64,000 bases of DNA from Cristatella mucedo (GCA_009760855.2 WPIO01000020.1:3049501-3113500), one strand, 5' to 3'; counted from the first letter of the stretch, positions 1 through 11,359 are shown. Numbers and translations are program-made. Notes: generated by a model not told the origin, from the letters alone.

Positions 1-224
1 GAAGCGAACCTAGAATAGATCGTTGGGATTACCCCTAGTTTAAAGGCTCTCCTGAGGATCGTTGGCCATTCACATCTACGCTCGGAAATCTCCCTCTAAA
101 GAACGTAAACCATTGCAGTGCAGTGCTAGCTTTGCCCAGGCAAGATGATAGGCACTCAAGAAGGACTTAGCGATCAGTGCTATCAAACGCAGCCTAAATA
201 CCCAGACATAAAAGGGAGAGAGTC

Positions 225-350
225 TATCAAAGTACACATTCTTGAGGAGGTCACTATGCTTTCGTAGCCGCGATGACTTTGTGGAGCGAATAGCTCTCAA
301 ACTTGACAGAAGGGTACTTGCTAGGTTTGAAGTTTCGATATATGAGTTTC
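225..350 (-). pseudogene. LINE A reverse transcriptase fragment
   Basis: On the minus strand this reads NSYIETSNLAS and continues to HSDLLKN, matching NSYTETSNLAS to YNDLLRN of the better preserved LINE A copy at 47.5-49.2 kb. It is the segment just before RT motif A. Both flanks stop matching, so it is a short relic. Confidence 0.75.
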
Positions 351-506
351 GACGATCTGCCACACAACCTGTTTTACTATCGTTTAAAGATTGGCAATCG
401 GGAGAATAAGCAGAAGTTGAAAAAGCTTTCTCATTCTAGGGTCGACCTATCAATTACTTGCCTAACAGCAGCCTCTTTAGAGCGAATGAATGCTGTTGGC
501 TAGAGG

Positions 507-815
507 TTGCTTAACGAAGCTATTGATAGCAATGGCCTGGATCTGGTGATCACTCTGGATGTCAGAACCAATCTCGTTTACTGCTTCTGTTCCTGTTTCG
601 AGAATGGCAGCATCGAGTTGTTAAAGCAATGTAGCTTGAAAATAATTTGTACTGATTCATTTTTTAAATATATTTGCTATGCAGGTCATCTTAATATGCG
701 TGTAGACACTACCGGCAACCGTGATACTCTCACAGATTCAGTAAACTTTAAACTTACGAGTGCTCTTGAAGAGCATGCACCCCAAAGGAGGTTGGTTGGT
801 GGTGCACGTTGCTGA
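507..815 (+). pseudogene. Possible LINE endonuclease C-terminus and linker
   Basis: An open frame contains GLDLVIT near its start and LTSALEEHAPQRRLV near its end. In APE-type non-LTR retrotransposons the endonuclease usually ends with an LDLVIT block, followed by a linker with a DxHAP-like motif. A LINE A 3' part lies 280 bp downstream in the same orientation, so both may be remains of one insertion. This is inference from motifs only. Confidence 0.45.
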
Positions 816-819
816 AGGG

Positions 820-1090
820 AAACCTTTAATTTTTAGAAACCCTCCGAAATGTGCCGAGTACATTGCACGCTCGAAGCCGTTGTGAGAAGTTTGGGTCCGA
901 CAAATGTCCAGCCAGATCCCAAGACTGAATCCGTATCCTAACATTAAAGCTGAAAATGCACCTGCGTCTTGTTTTACTAGAGGATCACAGTTTTGCTAAT
1001 CAAATACAAGCAGATTTATAAAATGATGGATTATGTTCTTTCTTTGACTGACCGAACTCACTCCCTGGATATTAACTGTGTGACTGATAC
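820..1090. other. Unassigned spacer between LINE fragments
   Basis: No frame, repeat copy or RNA motif is recognisable here. It could be decayed LINE linker between the two flanking same-strand fragments. Confidence 0.4.
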
Positions 1091-1094
1091 GTTT

Positions 1095-1965
1095 TCAGCC
1101 TAGACGACCACATCAGCTCCACAGTCAAATCTGCCTACTTTCAGCTACATAACATTGCTAAAATTCGGGCTTGTTTAGATAAGGATACCACGTCTAAGTT
1201 GGTCCATGCATTCGTGATATCCCGTCTCGACTTCTGCAACTCACTGCTTACTGGCCTACCGGCATGTGCGATCAGGCGATTGCAGCTGGTGCAAAACTCC
1301 GTAGCTAGGCCTGTCTGTCGTGAGCGTTGCAGTTGCCACATCACACCACTTCTCGCCGACCTGCGCTGGCTACCAGTCAAGCAACGGACTGACTTCAAGG
1401 TTTTGTCGCTCACTTTTAGGTCACTTCATTCTTTGGCTCCAGCTTATCTCTCACATCTACTCCCCCACCAGGCCAAGCATCGCACCACCCGCTTTTCGGA
1501 ATCCAACAGTTTACCAATACCTCGCACAAACCTCAAATCTTCCGGAGACCGTGCATATAATTCGTATGTTCCCAAAGCCTGGAACTCTCTCCCGACTTGC
1601 ATCAGAACATCCCCTGACTTGACCACATTTAAAAAGAATTTAAGAACACACCTATTTAGGACAGCATTTAGTGGGTCCCCGTGATTCGTCCTTCATGTGC
1701 TTATGCGTGCTGACACTGTGCATACTGTCACTAACCACATTTGCATGCTGACCCTGTGCATGTCACCCCTAACCATGTTATTCATGCTGTTTATCAAGCA
1801 CGATATTACTCACCATTCAATTGCATTTCCCTTTGCAGCAAATGTAAAGCGCCTAGAAAGAGATTGAGGGATTGAGATTGAAAAGATTGAACAATTTAAT
1901 TGAAAAGAGATTGAGACTGAGGGCGCTTTATCAAGTGCATTATTATTATTATTATAAAACAAACC
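1095..1965 (+). pseudogene. LINE A 3' part: RT C-terminal domain and tail
   Basis: The frame reads LDDHISSTVKSAYFQL, DFCNSLLTGLP, HITPLLADLRWLPVK, LAPAYLSHLLP, GDRAYNS, PKAWNSLP, TFKKNLRTHLF and stops near 1683. This is the standard order of the C-terminal (thumb) region of CR1/L2-type LINE reverse transcriptases. About 280 bp of 3' UTR follow, ending in the family tail with its inverted repeat AAAGCGCC/GGCGCTTT and an (ATT)n end. The 5' end is truncated. Near the tail a short stretch (gattgagattgaaaagattga) is locally expanded. Confidence 0.88.
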
Positions 1966-1969
1966 TAGC

Positions 1970-2580
1970 CTAATGCAAGTATGGAGTCACTACCTCCTTT
2001 AGGAGTTTGTCAACTCCCTCTTTTATTTTCACTGATAGAAAACCTTAGCCCAGCAATAATTTATATTTTCAATGTGTCGATGAATTAAGTGGATATTCAA
2101 AAGTCATTAAAATTGCCCTCGTTTGACTTATAGTTTAGAAGCCTGGATTGAATTTCGAGGTCCTAGAAAATTATCACCCAGTCTACCTTCTTCTTTTTTA
2201 TTCTAATTACTCGAAATAATTATTGCTAAGTAGCTGGTGAAGCTCATTTATAAGGATGATTTATCAGAAAAGACTTTTGGTTGAAATTTAAGTGACACCA
2301 TCTTTCTGTAGCTACTCTCCTACTTGCAATCAGCGGCATTTCGTGTACCAACTATGATGGTAGCGTCATCGCCCACGTCTTGCTCGGTGCGTCGGCGGCA
2401 TGCGACATAGTTGATAAGAAATTTCACAGCCAAACAATTTTTTAACAAGGACAATCGGCCCTGCTGATGAGGCTCTGGTGCGGTTTGAATCATATTTTTG
2501 CGATCGTGTTCTGTCCGATTTATGTGATTCCCAAGTCCCATCCAGCTGATCAGTCACCCATTAAATTCCACAGGAGCTTG
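1970..2580. other. Unassigned, faint RT traces
   Basis: Near 2160-2260 the plus strand faintly resembles an RT NYRPVSLL...KILEKV block with stops, so a very old LINE is possible. Nothing else is recognisable. Confidence 0.3.
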
Positions 2581-2584
2581 TTAA

Positions 2585-2900
2585 TGTAATGTATTTCCGT
2601 CAGTAACTCCACAAAGTCATAAAGACCATGTGGGTGTTACGCAGGAGAGTTTTGTATAGCGCACTCGCAGCCTAAGCGGCTTTCGGTACGCATTCGGTAG
2701 CCAACAGACTTCGTCTCACGCAACAAAGAGAAAGTGGGAAGCATAGCAGAGTCAGGAGAGCAGTTGAGGTAGTGAGTAGCATAGAAGTAGCAGGTCAGAA
2801 CCGCTGAAAAAGATGTGCCATAGTCGACAGATGGAGAGTAGTTGTCGTTGTTGTCGTTGCGTAAGCTTGTTCTTGGCCCTTTGCTGTTCTCCATGTATAC
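2585..2900 (-). pseudogene. LINE B 3' end
   Basis: The minus strand reads MLPTFSLLRETKSVGYRMRTE and ends CAIQNSPA, nearly identical to the 3' end of the LINE B copy at 54.8-55.2 kb. It ends in a TACATTACAT-type tail at the low-coordinate side. Only the last ~85 codons and the short 3' UTR remain. Confidence 0.82.
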
Positions 2901-2928
2901 GGAGCCAGCCTGAAATATGAAAAAAATG

Positions 2929-3095
2929 CTAGCTGATTTAACAGCCTCTTTTGTATAGCAACAGATGAGCCTTTCCGGCTATCACCACCGCTTGCAGTGG
3001 CGATAAAGGATCGCCCACTGCAGGATTCGAGCCCACGATCTCGGGGCCGAGGTCGTGAAAAGCAACCCTTTACCTAGTGAGCCATTACGGCTCAG
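2929..3095 (-). repeat. SINE1, minus copy of an inverted pair
   Basis: Read on the minus strand it has an A-box-like start, a B box (GGCTCGAATCC type), then the family body with GGCGATCCTTTATCGCC-type and AGCC/GGCT hairpins and the GGCTGTTAAATCAGC end. Its 5' end abuts the 5' end of the next SINE1, making a head-to-head pair. Confidence 0.88.
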
Positions 3096-3262
3096 CCCCA
3101 TGGCACACTAGGTAAGGTGATTGCTTTTGACAACCTTGGCCCCTAGGTTGTGGGTTTGAATCCTGCAGTGGGCAATCCTATATTGCCACTGCAAGCGCTG
3201 GTGATAGCCGTAAAAGGCTATTCTATGGCTATAAAAAAGAGGCTGTTAAATCAGCTAGTATT
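3096..3262 (+). repeat. SINE1, plus copy of an inverted pair
   Basis: Full-length copy with the A-box-like ATGGCACACTAGGTAAGG, the B box GGTTTGAATCC and the shared tail ending GGCTGTTAAATCAGCTAG. With the preceding copy it forms a ~335 bp imperfect palindrome. Confidence 0.88.
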
Positions 3263-3639
3263 TCTAATGGGATTGGCTATTATTACATGCAAAGGATAAC
3301 CAATCATAATAATCATTTAAACCATCAGCGTCAGCTGTATTGACTGGCCAGCTAAATGCCTACCTTGCAAATATTGAACAAACATTGAATCTCGGAGGTC
3401 GGCCGATTTCCTTAAGCTAAACAATGATAATCGTACTAACAGGACACCTTGGACGTAGGGCTGAATTGAAAGTCTTTGCCCTTCTAATTGGTGTGCTCTA
3501 ACGAGACCGAAATCGCGATCAAGTGATTTAGTTATCCTCTTTGGCGGCTGCTTGATGGCTTAGGTTTCATTCATAAGTCCGCTTCTACAGCTAGTCATCA
3601 TGTTCGATCTCTGACGAAGATTAGGGACTACCTACCAGT

Positions 3640-3960
3640 CTGGCTGGGTACAGATCTTTCTGAAGTCATGAAAAGATGAGCTCGTTCAACAGCCTTATAA
3701 CTGGAGGAGAGCCTTAAGCAATGACATCGTCTCTTACAAAACGAGATCTTTCCTCCTGCTGCCCACAGTGGCAATTCTTTCCAGCCTTCCTGAGCTGCCG
3801 TTTCTACGATACTTACTTCCTCCTCTGCCTTGCACTCAGCTATACTTCTCATTTTCTCTTCGTTTCGTGAGATGAAGTCTGTTGTCACAGCATTCGCACC
3901 GAAAGACGCTCATGCTTTGAGTGCCCTATTGAAAACTCTCCAGCGCGTCATTGTGGCTTT
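3640..3960 (+). pseudogene. LINE B 3' fragment
   Basis: Decayed match to the LINE B C-terminus: a block like CTGAGCTGC..TTCTACGATACTTAC, then GAGATGAAGTCTGTTG, then GTGCCCTATTGAAAACTCTCC near 3922-3944, parallel to the 54.8-55.2 kb copy. Frameshifts are present. Confidence 0.65.
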
Positions 3961-3996
3961 TTGGGGCTACAGGCGGAGATACATTGCAGAACAGGA

Positions 3997-4108
3997 CGGC
4001 TATCAATTGCGCTTGCAGTGGGCATTAAGGTATTTCTCGTTGCCGGACTTGAACCCACAACCTGGGTCATAAAGTGCAAGCACCTTGCCGGCTAGGACTA
4101 GCTCTTTG
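3997..4108 (-). repeat. SINE1 variant, partial
   Basis: On the minus strand it reads a tRNA-like head with GGTTGTGGGTTCAAGTCCGG (B box) and part of the SINE1 body including GCAAGCGCAATTGATAGCC. The 3' end is missing. It lies directly after a LINE B fragment. Confidence 0.62.
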
Positions 4109-4119
4109 GTTCTATCTCG

Positions 4120-4755
4120 ACTGGACTGCTGTAAATTAGTTTTGGCTGGGCTACCGTAGCAGTGATTATGCATCCACAGCCAATAATGAAAATGGTTTCA
4201 AAAGTTGGTCAACAAATCTAAGAAATTCAGCCGCGTGTTCCTTTCCCGAAGAAGCTGCAATGGCTCCCATTGATCAAAGGATACCGTTCAAATTCTTTCT
4301 CCAACCCGTGAGGCCCATTGCACATTGGCTCCTCCATGCCCAGATGAAGTACTGCACCAATTTCAGCTTCTATCTACCCGCAGGTCCTCTTATTGGACAA
4401 TCAACTAACTCGCCATTCTTTCATTTAAAGGTAGTTTTCTCTGCAGGTCCTAGACAGTGGAACTCACTTCCAAGGTTATTATGCAACGACATCTCTTTCC
4501 TGCTGCTAACTCTAGCACATCATTTCCAGCCGTTCTGGCCAGCTACTTGCATGCTACTCACTTCCTGGACTGCCCCCGGGACTCAGCTATGCTTCTCACT
4601 ACTTATCTGCTTAAAAAAAAATTGTAAAATGACATCTGATGGTTGCAGCGCGAGAACAGAAAGCCGCTTAGGGTTTGAGGGGGCTATAGAAAACTCTCCA
4701 AAGTATTACCCGCTTTGTCTGTATGGCTTTAGGGATTTACATATGGAGATGTAAG
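4120..4755 (+). pseudogene. LINE B C-terminal region
   Basis: Scattered over several frames are LDCCKLVLAGLP, AGPRQWNSLPRLLCND, ATHFLDCPRDSAML and RTESRLGFEGAIENSP. These parallel AGPRLWNSLPQFLRND, ATHYLNCSPDSAML and RTESRSGCECAIKNSP of the LINE B copy at 54.8-55.2 kb. It is heavily decayed with stops and frameshifts. Confidence 0.7.
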
Positions 4756-4759
4756 CGCA

Positions 4760-5455
4760 CGTTCTTATTACAAGCGATAACCCACGAAAGAGGCCGGTAC
4801 TTGAATTATTAGGTTTGGACCCAGAGTCACTGTGGGACCACCCTATTTGGTGCACTACTTTTCGTACTAATGAACTTACGTCGAGTTGGTCGAGCTCATC
4901 GTCTGGAGCTGGTCACCACGAGCGTGGCTGTGATTTTATTCCAAGTGGCCCAACCTTTACCTTGCAAAGAGACTGGCAATTTCGGAACTATTGAAGGGTG
5001 AATCGGCAGCTGTGCGTCACGACACTCTCACTGGAGAGCTCGAAAGAGTTGGGGGTGGGTGGGGGAAGGTCCGGGACCCGCTGGCTCCCTACCCAATTCC
5101 GGCGAACGTATGTCTCAGGCCTACGAGCGGAGATCGATCCGCCGGCATTACTCGGCGACCGTGCAGCAGTCTTGTTTGCAGGGCTGAGTAGCGCCGGGGC
5201 GCACGAAAACGTATCGGGCTAAGGATGCGCTTTCCTAATCTATCTGAGGCTTTATCGGCTGTCAGGCCTTATCGATGTTGCAAGCAATCATTTCGAAAAG
5301 AATTTCAAGACTCGGTAGATTTCCGCTTGGTCACGAGGCGATGCAACTGGTAGCAGGTCGGGTTAAGGAAAGCGCACTGGGTGCAATACGTCTCTCGGTA
5401 CGTACTCGCACGGGATCCTCTGCAAATAAAACGTTAGTTAATACCAACTGACGGC
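4760..5455. other. Unassigned intergenic DNA
   Basis: I see no gene, repeat family or splice-flanked coding stretch. GC content rises towards the CpG-dense block that follows. Confidence 0.4.
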
Positions 5456-5459
5456 GAGC

Positions 5460-7000
5460 TGCTTGAGCCGGCGGCACTGCATGACATTTCCGACCGAAGC
5501 TAGCCACTTAGCAAGCGGACGCCTCTTCCGGGCCGCACGTCGCTACGAAGAAATAAATACCCGGACGGAGCCACTGAGGGGAGACGCGGAGCCGCTAGCG
5601 CGAAAAACTCGTCGCCTGAGTCAGTAGTTGTTGTGCGTACCTCCCCCCTTTCGCTCTGGGCTCCCGGGAGATGGTGGGTTCACACCCACGCACGCCTACG
5701 AGAAACAACCACGCCCACCGCCTGGTCTGACGTCATTTAGGGTCGTGTCCACGTGACGAGTCCAAACGGCTACTACTCCTTCCTCGGCTACGGCCGCTGG
5801 CGGTGCTGGTGGCGCTGTCTGGCACCGCTCGTTGTGCTTGACCTCGTCGAAAAGCGTAGGGCTGAAGGCGGCCCGAGGGCGCTCGGATACGATGGCCCTC
5901 TGAGGCGGCAGCGTTCGGACCAGCCTAATCGGAGCGGGCGGCGGTGGCGACCTCGATTAACTGCAGAGGTTCGTTCGCTGGCCGCGCTCCTCAGCAGCTG
6001 TCGCTCGCCGCCAGTCGGCGTGGGCGCGGTGTCCGACCTCTGGGCTTTCGTCCTGCTCGTTGCGTTCGGCTTATGCAACGCCTGTTTGTTATGTGCTGCT
6101 TGCCTCGGCGCCTCGCTTGTCGCTCGCGCGTCTGTCTGCGGTCAAGATTTTTGGCCGCTTTAGTCCCAGAGAAGGAAGTGCGTGCTCTCAAGCCGTCGTC
6201 GAATGCCGTTCGTCGGGCGGACGCGATCGCGAAGGTTTTCGCCGTGCCGCCGGCCCGCCATTCATTCTCCCCGAGCTGTTCGCCGTGCGCGCGAGCTCTG
6301 CCGGCGGCTCCGTCGCCTCGCCTGCTCGCTATTGGCCTCGCGAGCGATCTGGGCTGGACGGCGGGTTGAAGGGGTGCTCCGGGCGGCATCTGGGAGCCCT
6401 CGCCGAGACCCGCTCGCTGCTCGTGCGTGCCCTGCCTAGCGACCTTTGCCTGAAGGTATTCGGGTCGCCGGGTCCAGCTGGCTTTTCTCTCGATGCATCG
6501 CTGCACGGCTGCTGCTGCTGCTGCCGCCGCCATCCACCCCCCCCCCCCCCCCCGAGGCTAAATTGAATGAAGGCACCGGCGGCTGGCACGCAACCGCACG
6601 ATCGTGCGGGTCGTCAATTGGACCGCTCCGACTCTGGACAAACACCCGGCTTAGCCTTCAGCCGTGGTTGTATACCGTGGCTGTTTACTGTCTAGATATT
6701 TGGACCACAGAGTAGTGCCTCTGTCTGACAAAGGCGTGCAGCACCAGGTAGCCGGAGTAGTCGGAAGAGGGCTCGAGTTCGTGGCTGTGGGTGGTGGGCT
6801 CATGGCCCTGGCGGCAGCGATAGCTCTCTGCCTGGAGGAGCTGCCGTCGTCGTCGGCCCTGGGCCGTCGGGGAGGGGGCGGGGCGGATCTCGCCGCCGGA
6901 ACGGCTGGCCAGCTGTGGAGCTCATCAAAAAGTCACCATTCGAAGGGTAAAAGTGCACATCTGCACACTGAAGCGGCCTGCACTGGCTTGTTGCTGCTCA
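5460..7000 (+). promoter_or_regulatory. CpG-dense block, candidate promoter and leader exon
   Basis: This 1.5 kb is visibly richer in CpG and GC than its flanks and contains an 18-C run (6537-6554) after a short CTG/CCG stretch. Many overlapping frames are open on both strands, as expected from composition alone, and none carries a recognisable domain. A good donor (CA/GTAAGTAC) lies at 7001. I infer a promoter with an untranslated first exon, most simply for the ataxin-1 homologue 12.5 kb downstream on the same strand. Vertebrate ATXN1 also has several untranslated 5' exons. Transcript data would be needed to assign it. Confidence 0.4.
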
Positions 7001-7004
7001 GTAA

Positions 7005-7370
7005 GTACTCACTTAGGTGCACCGGCATGCATTCTCACAGGCTGCTGACCGTCTAGTGGAGCAGCTCGGCGGAATCAAGGAAGACCTGCATCCAACTGCA
7101 CCGTACGGCGCAGCAGCTGCCTCGCGGCGCAGCTGGGCCGGCTGTATCGTACAAGCAAGCAGCACCTGCCTTGCGCGCAGAAGTCGTGTGCTGATCAGTC
7201 GTGGAAGCCCTTAAAAGGCAAAGTGAAAGCTCAATGTCCGTCCATCCGCATGTAGCAGCGCAGACGAGCCTTAGCGGCTTTCAGCCAGGTTTCGGTCGGC
7301 GATAGAGGATGGCAGGTCGCCGTGCATGACTCGACCCATCAAATCCTGGGTCGTCCAGTGCCAGCACCTG
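7005..7370. other. Unassigned DNA after the CpG-dense block
   Basis: No feature can be supported. It is intronic if the leader exon ending at 7000 is real. Confidence 0.35.
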
Positions 7371-7374
7371 CTCA

Positions 7375-7545
7375 TGCGTCTTAGCCCTGCTCTGGGTGCG
7401 ACAAGGCGCTCCCACTTTGCTACCATGGTCGTGGGTTCGAGTCCTGCAGTGCGGTACAGCAATCCTTGGTTGTCCGCTGCAAGCAGGGGAGGTGATGACA
7501 GCTGCTAAAACTCTTCTTCGGCTTAGTGAGACTGTTGAATGAGCC
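7375..7545 (+). repeat. SINE1 variant
   Basis: tRNA-like head with B box GGTTCGAGTCC at about 7434, then CCGCTGCAAGCAGGGGAGGT and a tail GACTGTTGAATGAGCC. It is diverged from the main SINE1 group and closest to the copy at 27.1 kb. Confidence 0.68.
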
Positions 7546-7549
7546 GATC

Positions 7550-8210
7550 ATTGCTTTTGCCATACGTCGGGGTGAGACCACGAGCCTTAAGGAGGAGCCA
7601 TCTCCGGCGGCTGCCTTGCCCCAGAGACTGTGGGATCCGATGTGAGTTTTGAGCTTCCTTATGTGGTATCCTTTCCGAAAGCTCCTTCGAGAGGCGAGAT
7701 TTTGCAGCAGTCGGGGTGGCTCGCTTAATCGGCCACTTCACCTTGCCTACCTGGCTGTGTCAGGGTGGATTTCTCACGACTCACATTCCTGGAAACTAGG
7801 ACAGTTACTTGCTGGTAGCCCATGCTCGTGTCGAAAGCTCTGCAGCCGCCTAGCAGCAGTCGCGAGCTCACGTGCATGTGTGCTGCTACCTGTAAACAGC
7901 CTTATCAACCTGTATGCTGAGTGCTGCACCTGATCAGCCCTAGCATAGCAAGCAACCGTGATGACGTGTCTAGGATGGTCAAATCTGCCGTATGCCGACG
8001 TTGTTTGACACTAGGTGTACTATATGCTGCCTCGACGTCAGATGTGAACCCTTGCCCCCCACTCCTCCTCATATGAGCAACTTTAGCTATTTCAGCCCTC
8101 GACGCAGTAGGCGCAGGGCTCAGCCTCGATGGTCAGGGTATGCCTTCGTAAACCTGTTACTTGTCAGTAAGAACAGTCCCTGCCGACTAGTCTCAGCTTG
8201 TCACCCCAAA
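7550..8210. other. Unassigned DNA
   Basis: Short open frames on both strands lack motifs and splice context. No repeat copy was recognised. Confidence 0.35.
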
Positions 8211-8212
8211 GT

Positions 8213-8402
8213 GACCTATCACTAGATGACCACATGAGCACTGCAGTCAAGTCTGCATACTTTCAGTCGTGACATTTCAAAAAATTTGGCTTGCTTAGAC
8301 CGGGATACTTGATCTAAATGAGTCCATGCATTTGTGACATCCCATCTCGACTTTTGTAACTCGCTGCTTGCTAGACTACCGGCTTGTGCAACCAGGCACT
8401 TG
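8213..8402 (+). pseudogene. LINE A, left part of an interrupted copy
   Basis: Starts with the CTAGATGACCACATGAGC block (LDDHISS in other copies) and runs to GTGCAACCAGGCACTTGCAG, which is colinear with the 1095-1965 copy up to the CAIRRLQ codons. The match then breaks off at a LINE B insertion and resumes at 8676. Confidence 0.8.
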
Positions 8403-8675
8403 CAGTATGTAATGTAATGCATCTCCATTGTAATCCACAATGCGGCACAGATTATGTGGCTGTTACGCATGGGACTTTTTTTTATTTCACACTCAAAGCC
8501 TGAGCGGCTTTCGGTACGCGATCGGTAGCCAACAGACTGCATCTCCATAAAGATAAGAATGAGAAGCGTGGCTGTGTCAGGAGGGCAGTTGAGTTAGTGA
8601 GTAGCACTGAAGTAGCAGCTCAGGATTGCTGGAAAGAATGTGCCATAGTCGGCAGCAGGAGAGTATATGTCGTTT
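8403..8675 (-). mobile_element. LINE B 3' fragment inserted in LINE A
   Basis: The minus strand carries the LINE B 3' end (GGCTACCGATCGCGTACCG and the ATTACATTACATAC-type tail at 8403). It splits a LINE A copy in opposite orientation. TTGCAG on one side and TTACAG on the other may be a decayed target-site duplication. Confidence 0.75.
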
Positions 8676-9265
8676 CATAAGATTACAGTTGGTTCAACAC
8701 TCTGCATCTAGGCTTGTCTGTAATGAGCTTCGCAGTTGCTACATCACACCACTTCTCGCCGACCTGCACTTGCTCCCAACCAAGCAGCATATCGACTTCC
8801 AAGGTTCTGTCACTCACTTTTAGGTACCTTCATTCACTGGCTCCAGCCTACCTATCAGAACTACTCCCCCAGTAGGCTAGGCATCACACCACCTGCTTTT
8901 CTTGCTCAAATCTCTTAGCTGTGCCCCTAAACTTAACCGTTCAGAGACCGTGCCTTCAGTTCATATGCTCCCAAAGCCTTGAGTTCCCGGCTAACGTCAG
9001 GACATCCCCATGGCTTGACGACATTTGTAAAGATGCTAAAAAATACACTTGCTTCTCACTGAATTTGGTGGGTCATTGTGATTTGCCTTTTTTGTGCATA
9101 TGCTTGCTGGCACTGTGCATGGTACCACTAACCACATTTATAATTTTACAATGTGCATTTTACCTCTATGTTATGCTTATTGACACTGCATGTTACCACT
9201 AACCAATTGATCATGCTTCCTTTCCAGCAAATGTAAGTGCCTAGAAAGATATTAAGTTCTCTGAG
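8676..9265 (+). pseudogene. LINE A, right part of the interrupted copy
   Basis: Resumes with CAGTTGGTTCAACACTC (RLQLVQHS), then TPLLADLHLLPTKQ, the AWxSLP region and the 3' UTR down to the GTGCCTAGAAAGA tail. A (TAAC)n run follows at about 9275-9293. Confidence 0.8.
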
Positions 9266-9355
9266 GGACTTGCAGACTAACTAACTAACTAACAACTCTA
9301 CCTTATTATAGGAGTTGATATGTATATACTAGGTTTTTATGTTAATATTAACAGT

Positions 9356-9792
9356 AATACACTTAATAAAGCATCCTCAGAGAAGTCGATCTCTTTCTAG
9401 GCGCTTTACATTTGCTGCTAATAAAACACGATCGAATGGTGAGTGGTATCATGCTTGATAAACAACATGAATAGCAAGGTTAGGGGTGACATGCACAGGT
9501 CAGCATGCAAGTGTGGTTAGTAGCAGCATGCAACAGTGTCAGCACGCATGAGCACGTAAAAGACGAATCAAAGGGACCCACTAAATGTTGTGATAAATAT
9601 GCGCGTTTTTAGTTTCTTTTTAAATGTGGTCAAGTCAAGGGATGTCGTGACGGAAGTCGGGAGTGAGTTCCAGGCTTTGGGAGGATACGAACTAAAGGCA
9701 CGGTCTCCAAAGGATTTGACGTTTGTACGAGGTATAGGTCAACAGTTAGATTCCGAAAAGCAGGTGGTACGATGCGTAGCCTGGTGGGGGAG
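9356..9792 (-). pseudogene. LINE A 3' end
   Basis: Minus-strand 3' UTR and last coding block, with CTTTCTAGGCGCTTTACATTTGC (tail hairpin side) at about 9393 and reverse-strand codons for the ESN...PIPR to PKAWNS region. It faces the previous LINE A copy tail to tail, with ~90 bp between the tails. Confidence 0.85.
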
Positions 9793-10205
9793 TGTTGCAT
9801 CTGCTTTGGTCTTTCTGCCCTTGACTGTTCACGTAATCTTCTTACCAGTCAAGTTTTGCATCCTACTGACCTCTTTTGACTAGGGCAAACATCTCACTTG
9901 CTTTCACAAGTACCTGAGCTTCAATACCTGCATCGCCTTTTAGCAAACCTCAGATGGTCCCCACTTATCCCGATGACATACATATATTGTGTGTCTGCTT
10001 GCTGTGTTTGTCTTCCTGCCTATCAGCTGGCGACCCTTTTGGCACTTTTGCTGGGGTGAAGTCACAAATGTAAGTGCATTCGTGTGACAAGATCGTGGAC
10101 AGCGTGCAAATCTTGTCTATGAGGGTGCCCAAACTAAAGCCACCTAGACATTGCATGATATGCTGACATATTTTGCATCAGCCTCAGTTGCTCCTCGTTG
10201 ATCAT
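9793..10205. other. Unassigned DNA
   Basis: No gene or repeat copy recognised. Confidence 0.35.
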
Positions 10206-10209
10206 TCTT

Positions 10210-10284
10210 GGCTAGTTCAGAGTCGCTATTCTGTGGCTAGTTCAGAGTCGCTATTCTGTTGCTAGTTCAGAGTCGCTATCTGGG
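10210..10284. repeat. 25-bp tandem repeat, three copies
   Basis: Two identical 25-bp units containing GCTAGTTCAGAGTCGC (10210-10234, 10235-10259) and a third that diverges in its last bases (10260-10284). Confidence 0.95.
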
Positions 10285-10677
10285 CGCTTCTCCGCCGAGG
10301 CCAGCCACTCTAGTAACGGTGCTATGGAAATCGCGCATTGTGATTGTCCAGAGATCAGTCGCAGGTTGGCCGAGAGAGTATACGTGAGTATTTGCTAATC
10401 TGTACCTTGGCCCCCTTCACCCAGCCGTCCTGTTTTTTTTCTGTTGGCTTCTTTAGCTTTGCATCGATCCTTTGGGCCCGGTGACAATGAGAATTGGCAA
10501 GCCAATCTTCTAGTATTGGCCGTTATGACCGTAATGATTGATGGGCTGGTGGACTACTATTCCACAAATGCTAGTTAGCTCTCGTCCCGGTTCGATGTCG
10601 TGTCGGTAAATTCTGGATATGTAGGTAAAGTGTGGTAAACAGGTGGAACCTGGACATTGCTGTATTGCTTTATTCTT

Positions 10678-10762
10678 TATTGCCCATTGCTAGCAGTGGC
10701 GATAGCTGCCCGAGGCTCTTCTGCCACTACATAAAGTAGGCTGTTAAATCAGCTTCCCCTTT
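10678..10762 (+). repeat. SINE1 3' fragment
   Basis: Contains TTGCCCATTGCTAGCAGTGG, GATAGCTGCCCGAGGCTCTT and the end AGGCTGTTAAATCAGC. The tRNA-like head is absent. Confidence 0.75.
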
Positions 10763-10764
10763 TA

Positions 10765-11310
10765 AGCTAAACTCTACCTTTGACTTTGCACCTTGCTGCT
10801 GTGCATCGTCTTATGCATCGTGATCCTAGTCGTGACTCATCGGGGCTGTTGTACTATTTTTTTCTGCTATTGATAAAAATGATAGGACATGCTTATCAAG
10901 CATAGCACAGTTCCCTGCTACAAAAAGAATGCTGCCTCCATCTGTCATATCCTAAGTTGCATACCAATGCTGAATCATCTGTGTTACTGAGGGTTGATTG
11001 TGGCCTGCCGAGACTTCAAAGGTCAGCAAGCGACCCGACTAGTCACACTCTTTGCTAATTAGGCAATGGGTAGTAACAGGTTAACAGCCAAGCCTTGATG
11101 GAACAATTCTTTTTCGTGGCAATCGTATAGATCCTAAATGTCAATCTTCAATGCCACTTTTGGTCAGTGATGGTTTTTCCTTTGCCTCGAGGCTAGTTAG
11201 TAATCTCTCTTAGGACGTGCATGGTGTTTCGTATATATCTTCGGGTTTCTTATCTTTCAACTTGCATCTTGTTTGAACTGGGTGATTGGTACATGTGTGT
11301 GTATTCTTGC
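10765..11310. other. Unassigned DNA
   Basis: Nothing supportable as a gene or repeat was seen. Confidence 0.35.
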
Positions 11311-11313
11311 TTA

Positions 11314-11314
<1 letters not shown>

Positions 11315-11359
<45 letters not shown>

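Noticed and set aside
5753-6715. Many overlapping GC-rich open frames (up to 180 codons)
   Set aside because: Open on both strands at once, as expected from high GC; no domain and no consistent splice structure. Kept only as a candidate promoter/leader region.
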